From assembly GCF_037126245.1 (NCBI RefSeq), contig NZ_CP136925.1, positions 3,021,203 to 3,085,202 on the forward strand: a DNA stretch of 64,000 nucleotides, written 5' to 3'. Position 1 is the first letter of the stretch. Each line of letters opens with the position of its first letter. Shown here piece by piece: positions 53,899 to 64,000 of the stretch. Both the position numbers and the translations under genes were made by a program. The DNA comes from Mangrovimonas cancribranchiae. Lineage in GTDB: Bacteria > Bacteroidota > Bacteroidia > Flavobacteriales > Flavobacteriaceae. The notes beneath the pieces are model-generated. The model ran no database searches. It saw only the letters and a program-made list of their open reading frames with translations, and was not told the DNA's origin.

Positions 53899-54105
53899 AT
53901 GCCGATACAAATAAATTTAGATGCTGTATTGGAAAAACGAGGCATGAAAAGTAACGAACTAGCAGATATTATTGGCATTACAACAGCCAACCTTTCTATA
54001 TTAAAAACAGGAAAGGCAAAAGCTGTACGTTTTTCAACATTGGAGGCTATTTGTAAGGCATTAGATTGTCAACCAGCAGATATTTTAGAGTATGTTCCTG
54101 ATTGA
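53899..54105 (+). CDS. Small Cro/CI-family (YozG-like) HTH regulator
   Basis: A 68-residue DNA-binding protein consisting only of an XRE helix-turn-helix (MPIQINLDAVLEKRGMKSNELADIIGITTANLSILKTGKAKAVRFSTLEAICKALDCQPADILEYVPD). It is encoded two bases after the second DUF2975 gene. Such pairs are common, and the membrane proteins may control the regulator's activity. It is the obvious candidate to bind the paired operator upstream of the operon. Confidence 0.9.
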   Translation: MPIQINLDAVLEKRGMKSNELADIIGITTANLSILKTGKAKAVRFSTLEAICKALDCQPADILEYVPD

Positions 54106-54238
54106 TTTTATAAAGTCTTTCGTCTTTTTACATTCGACAAATAAATAGTTAGCCTGTTAAAATCTTTCTATTATCTTCTCCTATTTTAGGGCAACTCTTT
54201 TTTAATTTTGTGTTGTTGATTGCTAATTGTTCACTGTT

Positions 54239-55498
54239 ATGTATGCCTTGGTAGATTGTAATAATTTTTATGCATCTTGCGAACGGGTTTTTAACCCAAA
54301 CTTGCAAGGACAACCAGTGGCTATTTTAAGTAATAACGACGGTTGTGTTATTTCTCGTAGCGACGAAGCAAAAACATTAGGATTACCCATGGGAGCGCCT
54401 ATTTTTAAATGGGAAGCATTTTGTAAACAAAACAACATTCGCGTTTTTTCTTCTAATTACCCGTTGTATGGCGATATGAGTAGCCGGGTTATGAGTATTC
54501 TTAAACAATTTACCCCAGATGTTGAAGTGTATAGTATAGACGAAGCTTTTTTGCAATTTAAAGGATTTCAGTATTACGATTTTAACGACTACGGCACCCA
54601 AATGCGTCGCCGTATTTTAAAATGGACAGGTATTCCAACCTGTGTAGGTATTGCTCCTACAAAAGCATTAAGTAAAGTGGCCAATAAAATAGCGCGTAAA
54701 TTTCCAAATGAAACAAATGGTGTGTATGTAATTAACTCTGAAGCCAAACGGATAAAAGCGCTAAAATGGCTTAAAATTGAAGATGTTTGGGGTATTGGTC
54801 GTCGTTTAGCAAAACGATTAAAAGCAAAAGGCTGTAATACAGCTTTTGATTTTACGCAATTACCTAATGATTGGGTAAGGAACAATTTTTCTGTAACAGA
54901 ACTAAAGTTAAAAAACGATTTAGAAGGGATTCCAAGTATTCAACTAGATGAAGTGACCAATAAAAGAGCTATTGCTACAACACGAAGTTTCGAGTATACG
55001 TTTTCAGATATAGATAATATTAAAGAACGTGTGTCTACTTTTGCCACAAGTTGTGCCGAAAAATTGCGTAAACAGCAATCTAGTTGTTATATGATATTAG
55101 TAACTTTAAGCAGCGATAGGCATAAAAAAGAAGCAGAACAACATCGTACGAGCAAGACGATTCATCTAGCATATCCAACAGACTCGACATTAATTATTAG
55201 TAGTCAAGCTGTAAAAGCGGCAATAAATATGTTTAAACCTGGTATAAAATATAAACGCGCAGGTGTTATTGTTATGGGATTAGTGCCAAATAATAATTAT
55301 CAATTACATTTATTTGAGCATGAAAACCCTAAACACAAACCATTAATGTTAGCTATAGATAAGCTAAACAAAAAGTATAAAGATTATAAAATAAAATTAG
55401 GTAATCAGGATTTAGAACGCACTTGGAAAATGCGCCAAGAGCGGTTATCTTTAAAATACACAACAAATATCAACCAAATAATAACAGTAAAATGCTAG
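54239..55498 (+). CDS. umuC: Y-family DNA polymerase (Pol V catalytic subunit)
   Basis: 419 residues from MYALVDCNNFYASCERVF (ATG 54239; an in-frame start four codons earlier is less likely). The catalytic carboxylates lie in LVDCNNFYASCE and YSIDEAFLQF; VCIAPTKALSKVANKIA-like GIAPTKALSKVANKIARKFP and a helix-hairpin-helix (LKIEDVWGIGRRLAKRLKAKG) follow, then the little-finger domain. It performs error-prone translesion synthesis after DNA damage. umuD follows with a 7-base overlap, the reverse of the E. coli order. Confidence 0.94.
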   Translation: MYALVDCNNFYASCERVFNPNLQGQPVAILSNNDGCVISRSDEAKTLGLPMGAPIFKWEAFCKQNNIRVFSSNYPLYGDMSSRVMSILKQFTPDVEVYSIDEAFLQFKGFQYYDFNDYGTQMRRRILKWTGIPTCVGIAPTKALSKVANKIARKFPNETNGVYVINSEAKRIKALKWLKIEDVWGIGRRLAKRLKAKGCNTAFDFTQLPNDWVRNNFSVTELKLKNDLEGIPSIQLDEVTNKRAIATTRSFEYTFSDIDNIKERVSTFATSCAEKLRKQQSSCYMILVTLSSDRHKKEAEQHRTSKTIHLAYPTDSTLIISSQAVKAAINMFKPGIKYKRAGVIVMGLVPNNNYQLHLFEHENPKHKPLMLAIDKLNKKYKDYKIKLGNQDLERTWKMRQERLSLKYTTNINQIITVKC

Positions 55499-55932
55499 CT
55501 AAAGAAACGACAAACCTAACTTTTTTTCTACCAGATACTAGTAATAGTGAAGGTGCTATTTTTTTTGATTCTGGTATCTCGGCAGGATTTCCATCGCCAG
55601 CAGACGATTTTAAAGAAGAGCGTTTATCGTTAGATAAAGAGCTAGTAAAAAACAAAGAGGCTACATTTTTTGCTAGAGTTAGTGGGCAAAGCATGATAGA
55701 TGCAGGTTTAGATGATAACGATTTATTAGTGATAGATAGAAGCCTAGAACCTGAAAACGATAAAATTGCGGTTTGTTTTTTAGATGGTGAGTTTACCGTA
55801 AAACGCCTAAAAGTAGAAAAAGATGGACTTTGGTTATTACCAGCTAATCGTAACTATAAGCCTATAAAAATTTCGCCTGAAAACGAATTTGTCATTTGGG
55901 GAATTGTTACAAATGTTATAAAAAAGCTGTAA
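55492..55932 (+). CDS. umuD: UmuD-like autoproteolytic subunit of Pol V (LexA/S24 fold)
   Basis: 146 residues from MLAKETTNLTFFLPD. The self-cleavage site is Ala-Gly in SGISAGFPSPADD; the catalytic Ser is in ARVSGQSMIDAGL and the Lys in GEFTVKRLKV, forming the S24 dyad. RecA-stimulated cleavage yields the active form that joins UmuC. The frame extends 23 codons further upstream inside umuC, but ATG 55492, overlapping the umuC end, fits the family length. Confidence 0.92.
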   Translation: MLAKETTNLTFFLPDTSNSEGAIFFDSGISAGFPSPADDFKEERLSLDKELVKNKEATFFARVSGQSMIDAGLDDNDLLVIDRSLEPENDKIAVCFLDGEFTVKRLKVEKDGLWLLPANRNYKPIKISPENEFVIWGIVTNVIKKL

Positions 55933-55979
55933 CATTAGAGATCAATTAAAAAAGACTATCTTACAACAAATTAAAAAGA

Positions 55980-57635
55980 ATGACCGAACAAAAAAACTAC
56001 AATAAAGCACTGTATACGTTAGTTACAGTGTTTTTCTTTTGGGGATTTATTGCAGCGTCCAATGGCGTATTTATACCTTTTTGTAAAACTTATTTCAATA
56101 TCGATCAGTTTCAATCTCAACTAGTAGACTTTGCGTTTTACGGGGCTTACTATTTTGGAGCTTTGTTCCTGTTTGTTGTATCGAATACATTAGGTAAAGA
56201 TATTATGAATAGTTGGGGATATAAAAATGGCATTATCTACGGTTTGTTATTAAGTTGTTTAGGAGCAGTAGCCATGTTTCCTGCTATTAATGGTGCTAGT
56301 CCTGGCGATTCTAATGTGTTTTATTATGTGCTTATTGCGTTGTTTGTTGTTGGTTTAGGGTTCTCTTTACAGCAAACAGCAGCCAATCCATTTGCCATTG
56401 CTTTAGGCGATCCAGAGAAAGGAGCGCATCGTTTAAATTTGGCAGGAGGTGTGAACTCTTTTGGAACAACCATAGGCCCGATTGTTATTGCGCTTATTTT
56501 ATTTGGTTCTACACCAAAAACGGGAGCCGAATTAAAACAAATGATAGATAACCATGAGATTTCATTATCAACTATTCAATACCTTTATTTAGCTGTTGGT
56601 GGGTTATTCCTTTTAGCGGCAGCCTTATTTTTCTTTTCAAAAAAATTACCACAAGCCAAAGCTAATCCAGAAATAATAAAAGCGCCTAATGCAGTTAAAT
56701 CATTATCTATAATGACGGTTTTACTAGTGATATGTTTCTATTTTATTTTTGATCAATATACAGGAACGCCAAATAACGATTTTATTTTAAAGTTATCCAT
56801 TTTAGGTTTGGTTACTGTAGTAAGTGTCTTGTTAATCTCTAACTATTTAGCAAAGAAGAATAGTGAAGGATGGGGCGCTATGCGTTTTCCGCAACTTGTA
56901 TTAGGGATGTTAGCTATCTTTACTTACGTAGGCGTAGAAGTGACTATTCAGAGTAATTTAGGTGAATTGCTCAAGTTTGCTACCAATACGATAGATGGTG
57001 TTTCTTACAATGCTTTAGGCTTAAGAGCTATGAATGATTCTGAAATAGCGCCTTTAATCTCCTTGTATTGGGGTGGATTAATGATTGGGCGTTGGGCTGG
57101 AGCTATAACAGTGTTTAATCCTTCTAATAAACTAAAAACATGGTTATATATCCTAGTGCCTTATGTGGCTTTTGGTGTGGTGCTTTTTGTAAACTATATT
57201 ACAGGATTTAATGTGTCTAACTTATTTTTATTTGCAGTATGTATCGCCATACAAATAGGCGGATTTTTCTTAGGCAAAGACAAACCAGCGCTAACCTTAA
57301 AGATTTTTGGACTATTAGGTCTTGTTGCTGTGCTAATAGGCATGTTTACTAGTGGTTATGTAGCTCTTTTTGCTTTTATTAGCGGTGGGTTGTTTTGTTC
57401 TATTATGTGGCCTTGTATTTTTGCTTTAAGCATAAAAGGATTGGGTAAATACACCTCACAAGGATCTGCGTTTTTAATTATGATGATCTTAGGTGGTGCA
57501 ATAATTCCGCCTTTACAAGGGAAATTAGCTGATATTATAGGAATATTACCTTCTTATTGGATTGCTGCTTTATGCTTTATTTATTTAGCTTTTTTCGCTC
57601 AAAGAGTAGGTGTCATTACAAAAGAGGTTAAATAA
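55980..57635 (+). CDS. Sugar MFS transporter (FucP/FHS-like)
   Basis: A 551-residue inner-membrane permease with about 12 or more helices. The N-terminal [22 protein letters not shown], the loop [17 protein letters not shown] and [40 protein letters not shown] are typical of the fucose/glucose-galactose:H+ symporter family. It is longer than FucP (about 440), with extra sequence in the central region (residues 205-330). Substrate not assigned; no sugar catabolic genes are adjacent. Confidence 0.88.
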   Translation: MTEQKNYNKALYTLVTVFFFWGFIAASNGVFIPFCKTYFNIDQFQSQLVDFAFYGAYYFGALFLFVVSNTLGKDIMNSWGYKNGIIYGLLLSCLGAVAMFPAINGASPGDSNVFYYVLIALFVVGLGFSLQQTAANPFAIALGDPEKGAHRLNLAGGVNSFGTTIGPIVIALILFGSTPKTGAELKQMIDNHEISLSTIQYLYLAVGGLFLLAAALFFFSKKLPQAKANPEIIKAPNAVKSLSIMTVLLVICFYFIFDQYTGTPNNDFILKLSILGLVTVVSVLLISNYLAKKNSEGWGAMRFPQLVLGMLAIFTYVGVEVTIQSNLGELLKFATNTIDGVSYNALGLRAMNDSEIAPLISLYWGGLMIGRWAGAITVFNPSNKLKTWLYILVPYVAFGVVLFVNYITGFNVSNLFLFAVCIAIQIGGFFLGKDKPALTLKIFGLLGLVAVLIGMFTSGYVALFAFISGGLFCSIMWPCIFALSIKGLGKYTSQGSAFLIMMILGGAIIPPLQGKLADIIGILPSYWIAALCFIYLAFFAQRVGVITKEVK

Positions 57636-57640
57636 GTATT

Positions 57641-58174
57641 TTAAGACAATTGTTCTTTCCAGTTATCTTTATCAACCCATTCGTAGGGATGCTTCACGGC
57701 GTTTAATAAGTTAATATTTAACTGTTCAGAAAGCTCAAAGCCTACAATAAAGGCATCGGTAATACTTTGCCTTTCGTAAAGTTCAAGATGTCTATTACTA
57801 TTGTACCATAAATTAACTTGATAGGTATAGCTTCCGTCACTTAATAATTGTTTAAACACAGAAACATAGTCGTAGTTTTTTATAGTTTTCCATGCACCAA
57901 TTTTTATAGGGCCTATTTCATAAGTGGGTTTTAATTTAGAATTTTTAAGATCGATATAAATTCGTTTTTGTGATGAATAACCTATGGCTACAGGAATTAA
58001 ATAAAAGCTTATAAATAATTGTTCTGCAAATAATTGAATGATAGTGTTATTTATAAAAAATTGTAGCATGAAAGAAAGTATTATAGCAAAAGCTCCTGTA
58101 AAACATAATGAAGCAAGAATAATTTGCCAATATGGTCTATTTCTTTCAGAAACAATAATGTCATTATTTTTCAT
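57641..58174 (-). CDS. Hypothetical membrane protein, two helices
   Basis: About 177 residues from MKNNDIIVSERNRPYWQIILASLCFTGAFAIILSF (58174; a start six codons earlier is possible). Two hydrophobic helices (about 17-40 and 48-70) precede a soluble part (KRIYIDLKNSKLKPTYEIGPIKIGAWKTIKNYDYVSVFKQ; LELYERQSITDAFIVGFELSEQLNINLLNA) that resembles PH-like bacterial membrane proteins. Function unknown. Convergent with the sugar transporter gene. Confidence 0.78.
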   Translation of the reverse strand: MKNNDIIVSERNRPYWQIILASLCFTGAFAIILSFMLQFFINNTIIQLFAEQLFISFYLIPVAIGYSSQKRIYIDLKNSKLKPTYEIGPIKIGAWKTIKNYDYVSVFKQLLSDGSYTYQVNLWYNSNRHLELYERQSITDAFIVGFELSEQLNINLLNAVKHPYEWVDKDNWKEQLS

Positions 58175-58200
58175 GTCTATAAAAGTAGACATAAAAACTA

Positions 58201-58233
58201 AAAAAGCCCGATAAATTAATTATCAGGCTTTTT
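58201..58233. terminator. Terminator downstream of atpDC
   Basis: AAAAAGCC-GATAA and TTATC-GGCTTTTTT pair around a short loop with one mismatch, giving T-runs on both strands. It lies between atpC and the hypothetical membrane protein gene. Confidence 0.8.
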
Positions 58234-58258
58234 TATTATTGGTAAAGTTTATTATTCT

Positions 58259-58552
58259 TTAATCTGCTAAGATAATCACTTTGTTGTCTTTCATTTCAAT
58301 GGTTCCAGATGTGATTTCAACAGTTAATACTTTATTATCTGCTTTTTGTGGCACAATACTGGCATGTAAATCATCTATCACCAAGTGATTTTGAGAATGT
58401 GTGTGAATTTGTATAGTTCCCTTTTTTAGTAGCGATACAATAGGTGCGTGATTATTTAACATTTGAAAATCACCATTTACACCTGGTACAACTACAGAAT
58501 CTATTTCTGAACTAAATAATGTGTCTTCTGGGGATACAACTTCTAAATACAT
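58259..58552 (-). CDS. atpC: F1 ATP synthase epsilon subunit (short form)
   Basis: A 97-residue subunit consisting of the N-terminal beta sandwich only (MYLEVVSPEDTLFSSEIDSVVVPGVNGDFQMLNNHAPIVSLLKKGTI). The regulatory C-terminal helices of longer epsilon subunits are missing, as expected in Bacteroidota. It is part of the rotor stalk of the proton-translocating ATP synthase. It follows atpD after a 50-base spacer holding a palindromic repeat. Confidence 0.93.
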   Translation of the reverse strand: MYLEVVSPEDTLFSSEIDSVVVPGVNGDFQMLNNHAPIVSLLKKGTIQIHTHSQNHLVIDDLHASIVPQKADNKVLTVEITSGTIEMKDNKVIILAD

Positions 58553-58560
58553 AATTTTAT

Positions 58561-58600
58561 AATTGATAATTGATAATTGTCAATTGATAATTATCAATTG
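58561..58600. repeat. AATTGATAATT-type palindromic tract between atpD and atpC
   Basis: The units AATTGATAATTGATAATTG and CAATTGATAATTATCAATTG are adjacent; the second (58581-58600) is a perfect 20-bp palindrome and the first can pair with it. It could form an mRNA hairpin setting the atpD/atpC ratio, or be a copy of a dispersed intergenic repeat. Confidence 0.7.
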
Positions 58601-58602
58601 AA

Positions 58603-60114
<1,512 letters not shown>

Positions 60115-60172
60115 TTATATGTTTAATATTATGCAATTTAAATCTTTGAAAACACATCTAGTTTTCGCGCTG

Positions 60173-60180
60173 CAAAGATA
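60173..60180 (-). promoter_or_regulatory. -7 promoter element (TATCTTTG) of atpDC
   Basis: CAAAGATA reads TATCTTTG leftward, matching TAnnTTTG. Confidence 0.6.
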
Positions 60181-60230
60181 TGTTTTTTAATTTAAATATA
60201 AAGTCATTTTTCATGGCTTTTTTAAGCATA

Positions 60231-60259
60231 AAAAAACACCTTCGTATTGAAGGTGTTTT
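60231..60259 (-). terminator. Terminator of the SGNH-hydrolase gene
   Basis: AACACCTTC and GAAGGTGTT form the stem; leftward it is followed by a long T-run (A-run on the plus strand). Confidence 0.85.
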
Positions 60260-60282
60260 AGTTATCTTTTGCAATGTATTTC

Positions 60283-61893
60283 TTATTGTAAAGATGGTGA
60301 GTAATTTGTTGGGTAATTACCTGCGTTTAATAAGTTCCCCGAAGCTTCAAAATTACTACCATAAGTTGCATCTATAGCTTTCATCATCTCATTTGCCATC
60401 ACAGCATAACCTCTTGCAGTTAGATGTACACCATCTAAACTTATTAAGCCGCCTGTTACAAGACTTGTATTTAATGTGAAATCTCCAGAAGAAAGACCAG
60501 TTGTGGAAGCTTCTTGAAGAATACCTTTAAAATCGACTAAAGCTAATCCATTGGCATCAGCTAAAGATTGAATTGTTGCATTGTAAGCATCGGTAGCTGT
60601 CATTACAGCTTGTTGCTCATTAGGTATTAATACCCATTTGTCTTCTAGTGGCAGAGTAATACCTTCTATTGCAAATTGTCCAGCAAGTGCAAGAGGTAAC
60701 CCTTGACCAACTAATGCAGTCGCATAATCTTCGTTAACTGTACCAATTACAGAGCTGCTTGGTAATACAAATAAATCTTCAGCTGTTGCTTGTCTTGTTT
60801 GGCCATAAGTTTGTCCTAGTAAACCAGCCACTAGTGGAGCAGCAGATGGTGGAAGACCAAATTGTCCTATAAAAGCAGGAAAGGTTGGGCTAGCCATTAA
60901 AGCGCCTGTAATTTGAGCTGATATATCAGCTAAACTTTCATCTCTAATAACTACGGCACTAGCTTCTGTTTCTGAAAATACAATAGCTCGTTCAGGTTGT
61001 CCTAAAGCAACATACACTTCATTTAAAGCCCCAAAAATCATATTTAATGTTGGTATTTGTGGACCAAAATCTGGGTTTGAAGGCTCTAATGGATTATGTG
61101 GAACAGTTGTAAAATGTGCTAAACTTGTAATATAAGGGACATTAGCAACTACACCTTTTGCACCATTAGCTGTTAAGGCATCTATAGCTGCAGAGAATGA
61201 AGCGGCAAATACAGTAGGATCTGTTATGTCGTTTCCTGCATATGTATTAGGGTCCATGTTACCTGTTTGGTCAACACCTGTTCCGCCAGATGTTGCATAA
61301 GATAAAACATCGTTTCCTCCAATTTCTGATAGTGTGAAAAAGCTAGGGCCTTGTGCAGCAGCGTCTCCTAAAACGGTAGCCGAAGCACTTGAAGCCATTC
61401 TACCAAAATATGGATTTAAAGTGCCATAACCTGCAATACCCATATGAAAACTTTTCATGCCTGGAACACCATAATTATTAAAGGGACCAGTAACTGGTGT
61501 TGTAATTTCTGTTGTTGGTGTAGCAGGAAGTACAACAGGACCCTCTCCATCAAAATAAAGTCTAGGAGCTGCCGCTAACATGCCACCTGCTAAAAACCCA
61601 CCAATATTATCATTCATTAATGGTTGATTAAAACTACCACCACCTAGCATAGCAAATTTTTGCGATAGCATATTTGGAAAGGAGTTATTTTGACCTGCAA
61701 TAAACAAGGCGTTATCTGTGAAGCCAGCTGAAAAAGATGCACCAACGGCAACATATTTAGAAAAATCGGCTTCACCAGCTGTTAGAGCTGGTAATGGTTC
61801 GTTCATGCTAGAACTATCGTCATCACTACTACAAGCAACAAAGCCTGTTAGTACTGTGGATAGTAAAATGTATTTTAACGTTTTCATTGTCAT
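60283..61893 (-). CDS. SGNH/GDSL-type hydrolase lipoprotein
   Basis: A 536-residue lipoprotein (lipobox GFVAC, Cys21). The SGNH blocks are visible: nucleophile Ser53 in VAVGASFSAG (the usual Asp of GDS is Ala here), Gly in NNYGVPGMKS, Asn in SEIGGNDVLS and the Asp/His pair in LDGVHLTARGYAVMANEM near the end. It should be a surface or periplasmic esterase/lipase. A long insertion between blocks makes it larger than typical members. It lies six bases downstream of the broken TonB receptor gene, suggesting a receptor-enzyme pair, for example for lipid-like substrates. Confidence 0.88.
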   Translation of the reverse strand: MTMKTLKYILLSTVLTGFVACSSDDDSSSMNEPLPALTAGEADFSKYVAVGASFSAGFTDNALFIAGQNNSFPNMLSQKFAMLGGGSFNQPLMNDNIGGFLAGGMLAAAPRLYFDGEGPVVLPATPTTEITTPVTGPFNNYGVPGMKSFHMGIAGYGTLNPYFGRMASSASATVLGDAAAQGPSFFTLSEIGGNDVLSYATSGGTGVDQTGNMDPNTYAGNDITDPTVFAASFSAAIDALTANGAKGVVANVPYITSLAHFTTVPHNPLEPSNPDFGPQIPTLNMIFGALNEVYVALGQPERAIVFSETEASAVVIRDESLADISAQITGALMASPTFPAFIGQFGLPPSAAPLVAGLLGQTYGQTRQATAEDLFVLPSSSVIGTVNEDYATALVGQGLPLALAGQFAIEGITLPLEDKWVLIPNEQQAVMTATDAYNATIQSLADANGLALVDFKGILQEASTTGLSSGDFTLNTSLVTGGLISLDGVHLTARGYAVMANEMMKAIDATYGSNFEASGNLLNAGNYPTNYSPSLQ

Positions 61894-61899
61894 AATTTT

Positions 61900-64000
61900 T
61901 TATAGGTTGTTAATTGTCCATGATAAATAGTACATTGAACCAATGTAACCTGTACCAATAGCTGTAAAGTATTCGTCACCTAATATATTAGTTGCACCTG
62001 CTTTAAATGATGATTTAATAGAAGGTACTCTGTAGTTAATTTGTGCATCTAAGGTGTGGTATGCTGGAATTTCTCCATCACCAAATGTAGCTTGCCATTT
62101 GTAATGGTCGCTCCATCTCCAAGCCACATTAAATCCGAAGTTTTTAAATACATCGGTGTTACCTAAACCTAATTTCACTTTGTGTTCTGGTGTGTTAAAG
62201 TTTGTTCTAAAGTCAGGATATTTGTCTTCATCAAAATCTTGTTTAGAGTAAGTGTAGTTAGCACTTAAATCGAAGTTGTTAAGTACTTTTGTTGATACGC
62301 CAACTGATCCACCAAAGGCATTTACATCGGCTGGTGAGTTAGTATAGGTTTGGTAGATCACATAGTCATTAACATCAACAGAATTTATAGCATCAGTAGT
62401 ACCAACATCACCTATAAGTGGTGCAGCTACATTTTCACCAGAGATAAAATCTTGGTATTTATTGTAATATACGCTTAAATCTACGATAGTTCTGTCTAGT
62501 TTACCACGGTAACCCACTTCGAAAGAGGTTACTTTTTCTGGCTTAACAATTTCAGAATTACCAATTTCTAATAACGAAGAAGCTTCATTAACGGTCGCTC
62601 CATTTTTTCTCGCAGCTTCAAATGCTAAAACTGATGATAAGGTGTAGGAGTTATTATAAGCAGCAGAACCACTTTGGTAAATTCGTTCACCAGTTGTATT
62701 TGAGTCATGAGGCCTTACATAGCGTTCTAAATTATCAGGTGCAGAACCAACTAATATGGCACGACCAGCATCTAATCCAATAAATAAATCTTGGGTGGTA
62801 GGGTTTCTAAATCCTGTTTGGTAAGAAGCTCTAATATTATGGTCTTCGTTAAGTGTAACACCGGCTGATAATCTTGGTGATACAAAACCATCGAAAAATT
62901 CTGATTTATCGTAACGGATAGATCCTGTTAGCTTAAGTTTTAAAGATTCGTTTAAATCTAATTGTTTTTGTAATTGGGTGTAAACACCAAATTCGTTATA
63001 ATCGATGTTGCCATCGTAATCGGTGTAAATAGTTCCCGAAGAATTTAAGCTATATTGTCTAAAAGACCCTCCCTTGTACTTCAACAACATCCCATAAGTG
63101 ACTAAAGTTATAATTAGCATCGGCATGATAATATTTTGAAGCATCTTTAAATTGTGAACCCCTGCTAAAATCAGGATCTGCAATAACTTGATTAAATGTT
63201 CTTTGAAAAGCTGGCGTTCCTGGTTCTAAACGTCCAGACTCAGCCTGATTTCTCGCTGCAGCATGTGCTTGTTCGTCTGTAGCACCTCCTAAAGTAGCTC
63301 CCACATAGGTGTTAATATATTCGCTAAACCATTGTTCATTGCTCTTCCAAGCACGGTTAATGTTAATACCCGTAAATACCATGTCATAAGAATCTCCAGC
63401 TTTATCGGCAACTACATAACCTCTTACAAAAAAGTTGTCGTTTTTACTTCTAATTTGTGTTGTTGTTGCGTAAAGCCATCAATATAATAGCGGTTAGTTC
63501 CTTGATAAATGGTAGATCCTGTTCCTATTTTACCTATGTATTGAATCTCTAAATCGTCTCCCATTGGGCGATAATATAATCCCCAATCGGCTTTAATACT
63601 TTCGGCATTGTAATCGGTTAAATCGGCTTCATTATACCCAGTTCTACTCACGTCTACATTTGGAACAATGCCTAAACCTCCAGCTGCATCTCTAATATTT
63701 GTAGACACCTCATCACCATAAACATTGTAACCGTCATAATTTAATGAGGCTCTAGAGTTTCCTGTCCCAGGTTTTCCTTGCATATTGTTTGCCATCCAGT
63801 CGGTTCCTTTTAACCATCCAAAATTGACTTTTGCCGCAAATTTATCACTAAACTTATAAGCCATTCTTATACCTGAATCTCTATATGTATTGTCTCCAGC
63901 GGCATCTTGAGAGGTGATACCTTGTTTGTGGTAAGCACTAATACCTTGATGATCGAAAGGGTTTTACTTCTCATAAATAAAATACCATTAAAGGCATTTG
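61900..64000 (-). pseudogene. TonB-dependent receptor with three apparent frameshifts (partial, 5' end outside window)
   Basis: One continuous receptor sequence is spread over several frames. From the right edge: NAFNGILFMRSK, shift at about 63962-63966 (A-run), NPFDHQGISAYHKQG ... MAYKFSDKFAAKVNFGWLKGTDW ... QQQHKLEVK, shift at about 63441-63446 (A-run), NDNFFVRGYVVADKAGDSYDMVFTGININRAW ... LWDVVEVQ, shift at about 63067-63073 (GGGAGGG), GGSFRQYSLNSSGTIYTDYDG ... to a normal barrel end YLSWTINNL. The parts join without loss of residues. This is either a recently inactivated receptor or homopolymer sequencing errors. It shares an operon with the SGNH hydrolase. Confidence 0.8.

Overview
The window looks like chromosomal DNA of a member of the Bacteroidota, most probably a marine-type Flavobacteriaceae. 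It is AT-rich. It carries T9SS components and cargo (PorZ, a C-terminal sorting domain), HmuY/TonB-dependent receptor systems and a truncated F1 epsilon subunit. Many genes are preceded by the Bacteroidota -7 promoter motif TAnnTTTG rather than a sigma70-type -10 box. No tRNA, rRNA, CRISPR array, transposase or integrase was recognised.

Layout. 0-2.8 kb: beta-carbonic anhydrase and a SulP anion transporter (bicarbonate handling). 2.8-11.4 kb: a divergent heme/iron locus, with HmuY lipoprotein and TonB receptor leftward, and DUF6607, ankyrin, DUF2271 and PepSY-flavodoxin-reductase genes rightward. 11.3-13.4 kb: CvpA, a small conserved protein and PheS. 13.4-20 kb: a GbsR/MarR repressor controlling a complete RND tripartite efflux operon, with a DUF3861 protein. 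20-27.5 kb: universal stress protein, TetR regulator, S9 peptidase, GpsA, two uncharacterised proteins, a lipoprotein and a BON-LysM protein. 27.4-29.3 kb: a small accessory cassette (CPBP protease and a broken Cys-rich lipoprotein gene) bounded by a 59-bp duplication of the lysM 3' end. 29.3-42.4 kb: nadD-gmk-yicC, a thioesterase, an ArsC-like protein, cystathionine gamma-synthase, an outer-membrane protein, glutamate dehydrogenase, and porZ-recO-TonB receptor. 42.5-52.8 kb: a 1607-residue T9SS cargo protein, recX, a beta-barrel protein, a JmjC-like protein, and a TonB receptor divergent from a MocR-type regulator. 52.8-60.2 kb: a DUF2975/DUF2975/HTH operon under a striking perfect inverted repeat, umuC-umuD, an FHS sugar transporter, and atpD-atpC. 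60.2-64 kb: an SGNH-hydrolase lipoprotein and, upstream of it, a TonB receptor broken by three apparent single-base frameshifts and cut by the window end.

Most genes are ordinary core functions. The most noteworthy items are the lysM-flanked cassette with its decayed lipoprotein gene, the operator architecture of the DUF2975-HTH operon, the multi-gene heme locus rich in domains of unknown function, and the multiply frameshifted receptor. All functional calls rest on reading protein motifs and neighbourhoods; no database search was possible.
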